Positions 17,417-24,535 of a DNA stretch of 64,000 bases are shown here, in pieces. The position numbers were made by a program, and so were the translations under genes. The notes beneath the pieces are model-generated. The model was given only the letters and a program-made list of their open reading frames with translations. It was not told the DNA's origin and did no database searches. The stretch lies in NCBI GenBank assembly GCA_013298625.1, contig JAAFIF010000031.1, positions 1 to 64,000 on the forward strand. The letters are read 5' to 3'. The stretch comes from Myxococcales bacterium. GTDB taxonomy: Bacteria; Myxococcota_A; Polyangia; Polyangiales; Ga0077539. Numbering within the stretch: position 1 is the first letter of the stretch; each line of letters begins with the position of its first letter.

Positions 17417-18037
17417 ATGCTGCACGGCACAGATCGGTTTCGATCCCTCGACTCCAAGAAGCGCTCCGTGGTCCTCGACGCCGCCGCGGAAGAGTTCGCC
17501 ACCTTCGGTTATCTCGCGGCGAGCACCAATCGAATCGCGGCGTCGGCGAAGATCTCGAAGGGGGCTCTGTTCAGCTATTTTCCGACGAAAGAGATGCTCT
17601 TCGCGGGCGTGCTCGGGTCGCTGTTCGACCAGGTGCAAGCCGAGTCGCCCGAGCTCGTCGCCGCCCCTGCGCACGAGTCGCTCGACGCGGACCTCCGCGC
17701 GCTCGCCGGTCGGCTCTTCTCGCTGCATCACCGTTGGCGTCGGCTGTTTCGCCTCGGCCACGAGTTGACCTTTCAGTCCGCTCACATCAACGACGCCGCT
17801 TCGCACGCCGCGCGCTACGCCGAGCTCGTCGACGCGCACGTGCGCTCGGCGGTCGCAGCGTCGAGCGCGAAGCTCACCGTCGACCGCGAAATCGCTGACC
17901 AGATCGCGCTCGCCGCCTTCGATCGCCTTCGCGCCACGCTGATCACCACGCCCGTCGAAGCCCTCGACGAAGCGCAGTTCACCGCGGGCGCGACCGCCCT
18001 CGCCTCTGCCGTCGCGCGCGCCATCGGCCCGCGCTGA
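17417..18037 (+). CDS. TetR/AcrR family transcriptional regulator
   Basis: One-component DNA-binding repressor or activator of 206 residues. The N-terminal TetR domain (about 15-62) shows the typical helix-turn-helix ending in ISKGALFSYFPTKEMLF, with the conserved GxxxxYF(P/K)xKexL pattern. The C-terminal helical domain (about 70-200) would bind a ligand and dimerise; its sequence gives no hint of the effector. The ATG lies immediately downstream of a palindrome, suggesting autoregulation. Neighbours are a prepilin peptidase upstream and a small basic protein downstream, neither an obvious efflux or catabolic target, so the regulon is unclear. Confidence 0.9.
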   Translation: MLHGTDRFRSLDSKKRSVVLDAAAEEFATFGYLAASTNRIAASAKISKGALFSYFPTKEMLFAGVLGSLFDQVQAESPELVAAPAHESLDADLRALAGRLFSLHHRWRRLFRLGHELTFQSAHINDAASHAARYAELVDAHVRSAVAASSAKLTVDREIADQIALAAFDRLRATLITTPVEALDEAQFTAGATALASAVARAIGPR

Positions 18038-18160
18038 ACCTCCGCAATCGCAGCCGCAAACGGGGGTGGGCCTTGTCCTCTCCCGCAGGTTGCGGTACCT
18101 GTCCGCCCCCTCCTCGTTCCGGTGCTCGGCGCGAGAGTGTCCCCTCAAGTGAGCGTTGAT

Positions 18161-18520
18161 ATGAGCCACCTCGCCAAGCTTCTCGCGTCGTCGAACAACA
18201 AGTTCGCCACCCTCCTCAACGAGTCGAAGATCGACCCGATCCGCTTGCTCGCCGCCTCGCACCCGATCGAGTCGCTGCGTCACGAAGACAAGCAGATCAA
18301 GCGCGAGAAGAAGGCCGCCGCAGGCAAGGACGACGAGGCCGCCAAGGCCGCGCGCTCCAAGAAGCCGCGCACCGGCCGTCCCGTCACCGAGCGCCTGGTG
18401 ACCGACGCGCTCGCCGGCAAGGCCGTCTCGGGCCCCGCCAAGACCCGCCTGCTCCGCGCCTTCAACGCCGTGCGCGCGCAGAAGAAGCTCGCCGCCGTCG
18501 AGCTCAAGCAGCTCTTCTGA
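18161..18520 (+). CDS. Small Lys/Arg-rich basic protein
   Basis: A 119-residue hydrophilic protein, unrecognised. Residues 1-40 are helical (HLAKLLASSNNKFATLLNES), the centre (40-75) is strongly basic with KREKKAAAGKD and RSKKPRTGRP, and residues 75-119 form a second helical segment ending in LKQLF. The basic centre resembles histone-like linker segments, so nucleic-acid binding is possible but unproven. ATG 18161 is chosen; GTG 18149 is an in-frame alternative. Its lysine content stands out against Arg-rich neighbours, which usually marks a highly expressed or nucleic-acid-associated protein. It stands alone, with 123 bp upstream and 68 bp downstream free of genes. Confidence 0.65.
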   Translation: MSHLAKLLASSNNKFATLLNESKIDPIRLLAASHPIESLRHEDKQIKREKKAAAGKDDEAAKAARSKKPRTGRPVTERLVTDALAGKAVSGPAKTRLLRAFNAVRAQKKLAAVELKQLF

Positions 18521-18588
18521 GCCGCTCGTTTCCGCCGCGCTGAGCGCGGTCGAGCACCATCGCTCTGCACGAGTACGAGGCATCAACG

Positions 18589-19764
18589 ATGGCAGCTCCC
18601 AAGATGGACGCTTGGCGCCGACGTTTCACCGCGCGCGTCATTGGCGCGACGCTCGTGTCGCAGCTTCCGCTGGCCGCGCTCTTCGCGACGCTCGCCATCG
18701 CGCGCTTCGGCTTCAGCCCGGCGCTGACCCTCGGCGCGGTTCCGCTCGCGCTGCTGGCGCTCAACGTCCCGCTCTACGCGCGGCTGAGCGACTGGCGCGA
18801 TCACGAGCGCAGGTCCCTCGCGCGCGTGTGGGCCGTCGAGCTCCCGTACTTCGCGTACTTCGCCGGAGCGGTCTTCTTCGCGCTCGCCTCGTTGCCGACG
18901 CTGCTCGTCGCGCTGGTCGCGCGCTGGTCGCTGCTCGATTCGTTCTCGCTCGTCGCCGCGATCAGCGCTGCGGTGGGCTTGTACTCGGTGTTCGTTCGAC
19001 GGCTCTGGGCGCCGGTCGTGCAGGTGGACGTCGCGGTCGCGGGGCTCGACCCGGCCCTCGACGGCTTCACGATCGCGCAGCTCAGCGACGTGCACTGCGG
19101 GCCGTATCTTCCGCGGTGGTATCTGCGCAGGCTGGCGCGGCGCGCGTCGTCCATCGGCGCGGACGTGTGCGTCGTGACCGGCGACTCGATCACCGAAGGA
19201 GAAGGCTACGTCGAGGACGTCAGCGAGCTCGTCGCGCACATGCGCGCCCCCCACGGCGTGCTCGCTTGCCTGGGAAATCACGACTATTTCGGCACGATCG
19301 ACGGCGCGCGGCTCGCGCTCGAGAAGGGCGGCGCTCGCGTCCTTCGCAACGAAGGCGTGACGATCGCTCGCGAGGCGAACGGCCCGGAGCTCTACTTCGC
19401 CGGCATCGATGACAACTGGACCGGCCGCGACGACCTGGCCGCGGCGATGGCCGCGCGGCCTGCCGGTGCGACCTGCGTGCTGCTCGCGCACGACCCCACG
19501 ATGTTCGACGCGATCGTCTCGCGCGCGGACATCGACCTCGTGCTGTCGGGGCACACGCACGCGGGGCAGGTCGGCGTTCCGTTCGTGACGAATCGATTCA
19601 ACCTGGGCCGCATCAAATTTCGACGCAGCGTGGGGCTCTCGCGCTCGCGTGACGGCCGCACCACGATCTTCGTCCACCCCGGCAACGGAACGTCCGGTCC
19701 CCCCGTCCGCTTCGGCGTCGCCCCAGCGATCGCGCGCATCACCCTTCGCCGCGCGCCACCATGA
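18589..19764 (+). CDS. Membrane-anchored metallophosphoesterase (YkuE/YaeI-like)
   Basis: Calcineurin-fold metal-dependent phosphoesterase of 391 residues. Three to four hydrophobic segments occupy residues about 15-145. The soluble catalytic domain (about 155-385) carries the full dimetal signature: SDVHCG (about 165-170), TGDS, LGNHDYF (about 227-233), a conserved His in LLAHDP, and SGHTHAGQ (about 319-326). Relatives such as YaeI/YkuE hydrolyse lipid-linked or nucleotide phosphates (lipid-A intermediates in some cases), but the substrate is not readable here. The stop overlaps the AEC transporter start (ATGA), so they form a unit. Confidence 0.9.
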   Translation: MAAPKMDAWRRRFTARVIGATLVSQLPLAALFATLAIARFGFSPALTLGAVPLALLALNVPLYARLSDWRDHERRSLARVWAVELPYFAYFAGAVFFALASLPTLLVALVARWSLLDSFSLVAAISAAVGLYSVFVRRLWAPVVQVDVAVAGLDPALDGFTIAQLSDVHCGPYLPRWYLRRLARRASSIGADVCVVTGDSITEGEGYVEDVSELVAHMRAPHGVLACLGNHDYFGTIDGARLALEKGGARVLRNEGVTIAREANGPELYFAGIDDNWTGRDDLAAAMAARPAGATCVLLAHDPTMFDAIVSRADIDLVLSGHTHAGQVGVPFVTNRFNLGRIKFRRSVGLSRSRDGRTTIFVHPGNGTSGPPVRFGVAPAIARITLRRAPP

Positions 19765-20681
19765 GCGGAGCGCTGCTCGTCGCCGTGTGCCTGCTCGCGG
19801 GCTGGGTCCTCCGCGCCCGCGCGAAGCTCACGGACGAGAGCGCCGCGGTGCTCAACCGCGTGGTGATCGAGTTCGCCCTGCCGTGCCTCACGTTTCGCGG
19901 CGTGCGCGCGCTGGCCGCGCGGCCCACGGCGGGGCTCTGGATCCCCATCGTCACCGCGTGGATCGCGTGGCTGTCGGCGTTTGCCATGCTCGCCGTCGTC
20001 GCGAAGCTTCGACGCTGGGACCGCGCCACCACGGGCGCCCTCGTCGTCACCGCCACCGTCGGAAACACCGCGTTCGTCGGCCTCCCGCTCATCGAGGGAA
20101 TCTTCGGCCGCGACGCCTTGCCCACGGCGACGCTGGTCGATCAGGGCGGGTCGTTCGTGATCGTGTCCACCGCGACGGTGCTGACGGCGGCGAGCTTCGC
20201 GGGACGGCGCTCGAGCGCCGCGGCGATCGCGCGCAAATTGCTGACGTTTCCTCCGGTGGTGGGCTCGCTCGTCGCGCTCGCGACGCATCGAATCGCGCTG
20301 CCCGTCGCGCTCGAGCAGGTGATCGAGCGGGTCGCGTCGCTGGTCGTTCCGCTCGCGCTGCTGTCGGTCGGGATGCGTCTGCGGCTCGACCGCGACTCGC
20401 TGCGCCGGGACGCGGGGCCCATCCTCGCCGGGCTGATCGTCAAGCTGGGGCTGTCGCCGGCGATCGCCCTGCTCTTCGCGCGCGCTGTGGGACTCACGGG
20501 ACGCGAGCTCGCCATCACCGTCGCGCAGTGCGCGATGGCCCCGATGGTCACCGCGGGCATCGTCGCGACCGACCACGACCTGCGCCCCGAGCTCGCCTCG
20601 GCCCTCGTCGCGACCGGCGTGTTCGCCTCGCTCGCGACGGTCCCGCTGTGGGCGTGGGCCCTGTCCCGCGCGGGGCTGTGA
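19761..20681 (+). CDS. AEC (auxin efflux carrier) family transporter
   Basis: Inner-membrane secondary transporter of 306 residues with about ten hydrophobic segments in two five-helix halves. Family marks include the broken-helix regions NRVVIEFALPCLTFRG near residue 32 and VGNTAFVGLPLIEG near 105. AEC permeases in bacteria move small carboxylates such as malate; the substrate here cannot be assigned. It is translationally coupled to the metallophosphoesterase through an ATGA overlap and followed after 21 bp by an aldo/keto reductase on the same strand, so the three may be one operon. Confidence 0.88.
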   Translation: MSGALLVAVCLLAGWVLRARAKLTDESAAVLNRVVIEFALPCLTFRGVRALAARPTAGLWIPIVTAWIAWLSAFAMLAVVAKLRRWDRATTGALVVTATVGNTAFVGLPLIEGIFGRDALPTATLVDQGGSFVIVSTATVLTAASFAGRRSSAAAIARKLLTFPPVVGSLVALATHRIALPVALEQVIERVASLVVPLALLSVGMRLRLDRDSLRRDAGPILAGLIVKLGLSPAIALLFARAVGLTGRELAITVAQCAMAPMVTAGIVATDHDLRPELASALVATGVFASLATVPLWAWALSRAGL

Positions 20682-20702
20682 TATCTCATCGCGCACTCCT
20701 AC

Positions 20703-21659
20703 GTGCGAACGAGAATGCTCGGCCGAACGGCCATCGAAGTGAGCGAAATCGGCCTCGGATGCTGGTCCCTCTCGGGTGAAGCCTACGGGCCCGTCGAGCG
20801 CGACGGCGCGCGCGCCACGATCGAAGCGGCGCTCGACGCCGGCTGCACGACGCTCGAGCTCGCGAGCTGCTACGGGCCGAAGGGCCAAGAGATCGACGCC
20901 CTCGTCGGCGAGATCGTCGCCGAGCGCGACCGCAGCAAAGTACGGATCATCCTGCGCATCGGCGTCGACCGAGAGAGCGACCCGCCGCGCAAGCGCTTCG
21001 ACCGCGGCTCGATGCTGCGCATGCTCGAGTCGTCTCTGCAGCGCCTGCGCATGCAGCACGTCGACGTCGTGCTCTTGCACAACCCGCTCTCGAGCACGCT
21101 CGAGCGCGCGTTCGACGCCCTCGACGCGCTCGCCTCGTTTCGTGAGCGCGGGCTCGCCACGGCGATGGGCGCCAGCGTCGGCGGCTACGACGCTGCGAAG
21201 GCCGCGCTCAAGCAGTCCGTGGACGTGATCGAGCTGCCCTATAACGCCCTCGCCCCGAGGCTCTTGCACTCGCTCGTCCCAGAGCTGCAGCGCTTGCAAG
21301 TGGGCGTGATCGCGCGCTCGCCCCTCGCGTACGGAGCGCTCGCGGACACGTGGAGCAGCGACCGTCAGTTCGCCGCAGAAGACCACCGCTCGCTGCGCTG
21401 GGCGCCCGAAGACATCGCCCGTCGCGTTCGTCAGCGAGAGGTGCTGCGCCCCTTCGTGAAGGGGCCCGTGAAGGACCTGCGCGAAGCCGCGATCCGCTAT
21501 GTGCTCGCCAACAACGCCGTGCACTGCGCGGTCGTCGGCGCGCGCACGGCCGAGATGGCGCGGGCCAACGCGGTCGCCGCTGAAGAGCTTCCGTACCTCG
21601 ACGCCGCGGCGTTCTCGGCGCTCGGCCAACGTATGGAAGAAGAAGGGATTATGAGCTGA
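20703..21659 (+). CDS. Aldo/keto reductase family protein with altered catalytic tetrad
   Basis: A 318-residue TIM-barrel protein of the NAD(P)H-dependent oxidoreductase family. The start LGRTAIEVSEIGLGCW, the region VDVVLLHNPL (catalytic-site His) and the late ARSPLAYGAL are typical. Two of the four catalytic residues appear changed: the usual Asp in the DTAxxYG motif is Glu (ELASCYG), and the catalytic Lys, normally in a TK pair, is Arg in IILRIG; the Tyr and His remain. Reductase activity is therefore doubtful or substrate-shifted. GTG 20703 or ATG 20715 may be the start. It lies last in the phosphoesterase-transporter group and before a possible terminator. Confidence 0.85.
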   Translation: MRTRMLGRTAIEVSEIGLGCWSLSGEAYGPVERDGARATIEAALDAGCTTLELASCYGPKGQEIDALVGEIVAERDRSKVRIILRIGVDRESDPPRKRFDRGSMLRMLESSLQRLRMQHVDVVLLHNPLSSTLERAFDALDALASFRERGLATAMGASVGGYDAAKAALKQSVDVIELPYNALAPRLLHSLVPELQRLQVGVIARSPLAYGALADTWSSDRQFAAEDHRSLRWAPEDIARRVRQREVLRPFVKGPVKDLREAAIRYVLANNAVHCAVVGARTAEMARANAVAAEELPYLDAAAFSALGQRMEEEGIMS

Positions 21660-21662
21660 GCG

Positions 21663-21700
21663 GTCGTCGCGCGCGGCGACAGAACTCGCTCCGTTTTTTT
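21663..21700 (+). terminator. Possible intrinsic terminator after the aldo/keto reductase gene
   Basis: A 7-bp GC stem with one G-T wobble (21663-21680) is followed, after a gap of about 13 bases, by a run of seven T residues at 21694-21700, an exceptional run in this GC-rich window. The gap between stem and T-run is longer than in a classic terminator, so confidence is limited. It would separate the upstream operon from ftsE. Confidence 0.35.
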
Positions 21701-21738
21701 GCGTCTTCGACCCGCGACGGGCTAAGGGCCGAACGGTC

Positions 21739-22575
21739 ATGGGACGCCCCCGCATCGGAGCTCAGTTCGGCCGGCAATTTCGCCCCGACGGTCATTTTGA
21801 TCGATCGGCCGCGCACAAGCCGATCCTCGTGCTCGACGGAGTCGTGAAGGTCTTTCGCGCGGACGCGCCCGTGCTGCGCCGCGTAGACCTCACCATCGAG
21901 CGCGGCGAGTTCGTCTTCGTCACGGGCCCCTCGGGCGCAGGAAAGTCCACGCTTCTCAAGCTGGTCTACCGCGCCGAGACCGTCGACGAAGGGCGCATCT
22001 TGTTCTGCGGCCGCGACATCGCGCGGCTGACCGACGAGAGCGTCCCGTTCTTGCGCCGCAACATCGGCGTGGTGTTTCAGGACTTCAAGCTCATCCCGTA
22101 CTGGTCGGTGTTCGAGAACGTCGCGGTCGCGCTCGAGGTCGCGGGGATGCCCTCGCGTATCATCCGATCGCGCGTCGCGATGGCGCTCGAGCGCGTGGGC
22201 CTCGCGGGCCGCGGCGAAGACCTCGCGTCCGTGCTCTCGGGCGGCGAGCAGCAGCGCGTCGCCGTCGCGCGCGCGATCGTCAACGAGCCTGCGATCGTCC
22301 TGGCCGACGAGCCCACGGGCAACCTCGACCCCGTCCTCGCGCTCGACGTGCTCGGGCTGTTCGAAGAGATCCACGAGGCGGGCACCACGGTGATGTTCGC
22401 CACCCACGATCGCACGCTGCTCGAGCAGTCGCCGCAGCACCGGCTCATCGTGATCGATGACGGCCGCACGATCGAGGCGCGCCAGGGGCTGCGCGCCGTG
22501 GGCGGAGCGTTCGCCGCTCAGCGCGAGCACGCCGACGCGGACGACGCGACGGCCACCGCGCGTTTGCCGCTGTAA
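21739..22575 (+). CDS. ftsE: Cell division ATP-binding protein FtsE
   Basis: ABC-type ATPase of the FtsEX complex, which couples the divisome to peptidoglycan hydrolysis. The 278-residue protein has Walker A GPSGAGKST (Lys about 69), a Q-loop at VVFQDFKLIP (typical of FtsE), signature SGGEQQRVAVARA, Walker B IVLADEPTGNLDP and H-loop ATHD. It is longer than the usual 220-230 residues: about 28 extra residues at the N-terminus (Arg/Phe/Gly-rich) and about 30 at the C-terminus. ftsX follows after 56 bp, then an EnvC-like protein, reproducing the functional FtsE-FtsX-EnvC chain in gene order. Confidence 0.93.
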   Translation: MGRPRIGAQFGRQFRPDGHFDRSAAHKPILVLDGVVKVFRADAPVLRRVDLTIERGEFVFVTGPSGAGKSTLLKLVYRAETVDEGRILFCGRDIARLTDESVPFLRRNIGVVFQDFKLIPYWSVFENVAVALEVAGMPSRIIRSRVAMALERVGLAGRGEDLASVLSGGEQQRVAVARAIVNEPAIVLADEPTGNLDPVLALDVLGLFEEIHEAGTTVMFATHDRTLLEQSPQHRLIVIDDGRTIEARQGLRAVGGAFAAQREHADADDATATARLPL

Positions 22576-22631
22576 ATCCCCGCCGCGATCGCCGCGCGCG
22601 GACACTGTCGTTCGTTTGGAGGAGCCATCGC

Positions 22632-23495
22632 ATGAAGGTCGTTTCGCGCGCGTTGCGCGGCGTGCGTGAGCACGTGCGCACTCAGGTTGTCAGCGTTGCC
22701 ACGGTCGCGCTCGCGCTGTTCTGCCTCGCCGCTTCGGCGCTCGTCGCGCAGAACATCGGCGAGCTCTCGCGCCGCTGGGGCGGCCCCGTCCGCATGACCG
22801 TCTACCTCGCGGACGGCGCCAACGCCGAGCAAGTGGACGCCCTGCGCGCCGCGCTCGGCTCGCTGCCCGAGGTCCAGAACGCCCGCTACGTCTCGCCGAC
22901 GGAGTCGCGCGCCCTCGTCGCCGGGGACGACCGCGTGATGGCCTCGGCTAGCGCAGAGCTGTTTCCCGCCACGGTCGAGCTCGCGCTCGCGCCGGGCGCC
23001 GCAGACAGCGCGCGCATCGAGTCGCTCGCGACGCGCGTCCGCCGGTTGCCCACGGTCAGCGACGTCGAGACCTACCAGGGAATCACCGGTCAATTGCAGT
23101 CGGTCCTCTCGAGCGGCCGCAACGCCGCGCTCATCTTCGGCGTGATCGTCCTGCTCTGCGCGATCGCCGTGGTGAGCAACACCGTCCGCCTCTCGCTGCA
23201 CGCTCGCATGCGCGAGGTCGAAGTGCTGCGCCTCGTCGGCGCTTCGCCCCGCTACGTGCGCTCGCCCTTTCTCGCAGAGGGCGCGCTGCTCGGCGGCGGC
23301 GGCGCGGTGCTCGCGGTCGCGCTGCTCGCGGTGGTGTTCTTCATGGTGCGCGGTCGGCTCGACATGATGTCCGGCTCGATCGGAATGCGCCCTGTCTTCC
23401 TCTCGCTCCCGCTGCTCGCGGCCTTCGTCCTCGGCGGCGCGGGCCTCGGCGCCACCGGCAGCGCGCTGGCGGTTCGCCGCTGGCTCAAGGTGTGA
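22632..23495 (+). CDS. ftsX: Cell division protein FtsX
   Basis: Permease-like partner of FtsE, 287 residues, in the inner membrane. The first transmembrane helix (about 17-40) is followed by the extracellular domain (ECD, about 45-150) containing YLADGANAEQVDALRAALG, the part that contacts amidase activators in other bacteria. Three more helices (about 170-190, 215-240, 260-280) lie at the C-terminus, giving the usual four-helix layout. A strong GGAGGAG lies 7-14 bases before the ATG. The downstream gene starts within or just after the ftsX stop, so both are co-translated. FtsX acts as a mechanical transducer rather than a transporter. Confidence 0.92.
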   Translation: MKVVSRALRGVREHVRTQVVSVATVALALFCLAASALVAQNIGELSRRWGGPVRMTVYLADGANAEQVDALRAALGSLPEVQNARYVSPTESRALVAGDDRVMASASAELFPATVELALAPGAADSARIESLATRVRRLPTVSDVETYQGITGQLQSVLSSGRNAALIFGVIVLLCAIAVVSNTVRLSLHARMREVEVLRLVGASPRYVRSPFLAEGALLGGGGAVLAVALLAVVFFMVRGRLDMMSGSIGMRPVFLSLPLLAAFVLGGAGLGATGSALAVRRWLKV

Positions 23496-23500
23496 TCGCC

Positions 23501-24511
23501 ATGCGCAACACACGCACACGACCCCTCGCGCTGCTCTGCGCCCTCGCGATCGCCGCGGGGGCGTCCGCGCAGACGCTCCCTGCCACGGCGCCGTCGGCGG
23601 ACACCACCGCGACGCAGAGCCCCGCCGAGCGCATCGCGACCATGGACCGCGCGATCGCCGACGCCGACTCGGAGATCGACCGGCTCGACGCGCTCGCGCG
23701 CAGGCTCGGGCAAGAGTCCGAAGGCCTCCCTGCGCGAGAGCTCGCTGTGCGCGAGCGCGCCAAGCGCGAGACCCGTCGGATGTACCACTTGCGACAGGGC
23801 GCGTTGCTCGCGCTGCGCGGCGGTCCCGGCTCGCTTCTCGAGCACATGTCCCGCGTCGCGCACACCCGACGCTCGCTGGTGGCGTCGCTCGACGAGCTGA
23901 CGACGGTGCAGCGGAGAGCGAGCGAGCTGACCGCAGAGCGCGCCCGCATCGAGCGCGAGAAGAGCGCGACGCAGCAGCGACGGGTCGAGCTCGCGGCGCG
24001 AAGGCAACAGACGGAGCTGTTCGGCGGATCGGGCTCGCTCGGCGTCGCTGCGGTCGCCGCTGCGCCGACGGGCGAAGCGGTCACGGTCTACGGCGGGCGG
24101 GGCGGCGACGCGGTGACGACGCGGTTCGCGGAGAGCGCAGGGCGGTTGTTGCTTCCGATCGCAGGTCGGGCGGAGCTCCGGCGCGTTCAGCGCGAGGGCG
24201 CCGAGGGGCCGGGCATCGAAGTGCGCGCCCCCGTGGGCACGCCGGTGCGCGCGGTCTTCTCGGGTCGCGTGGCGTTCAGCGATCGCTACGGCGCGTTCGG
24301 ACGCCTGGTGATCCTCGATCACGGCGAGCACTACTACACGGTGGCCGGCAACCTCGGCACCGTGGCCGTTCGCGTCGGCGAAGAGCTCCCCGCGGGCGCA
24401 GTCCTCGGAACGGTCGGCGACGAAGGCCAGGGCGCCCTTCTCTACTTCGAAGTGCGCCACGGCTCCGAGACGATCGACCCGATGCCCTGGTTCGGCATCC
24501 AAGCCCCCTGA
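23501..24511 (+). CDS. EnvC-like murein hydrolase activator with degenerate LytM (M23) domain
   Basis: Periplasmic coiled-coil plus LytM protein of 336 residues. A signal peptide (1-24, ending ASAQ) precedes a long coiled coil (about 40-180: IATMDRAIADADSEIDRLDALARR, then Arg/Glu-rich) and a C-terminal M23-fold domain (about 225-330). The zinc-ligand positions are altered: the HxxxD of active M23 enzymes reads as GPGIEV, the YxHL motif as VAGNLG, and the HxH motif as LLYFEV. Loss of these ligands matches E. coli EnvC, whose LytM domain activates amidases and does not cut. GTG 23492, overlapping the ftsX stop, is an alternative start. Gene order ftsE-ftsX-envC supports the role. Confidence 0.85.
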   Translation: MRNTRTRPLALLCALAIAAGASAQTLPATAPSADTTATQSPAERIATMDRAIADADSEIDRLDALARRLGQESEGLPARELAVRERAKRETRRMYHLRQGALLALRGGPGSLLEHMSRVAHTRRSLVASLDELTTVQRRASELTAERARIEREKSATQQRRVELAARRQQTELFGGSGSLGVAAVAAAPTGEAVTVYGGRGGDAVTTRFAESAGRLLLPIAGRAELRRVQREGAEGPGIEVRAPVGTPVRAVFSGRVAFSDRYGAFGRLVILDHGEHYYTVAGNLGTVAVRVGEELPAGAVLGTVGDEGQGALLYFEVRHGSETIDPMPWFGIQAP

Positions 24512-24535
24512 AGATCCCCCCCTTCGAGACGCTGC

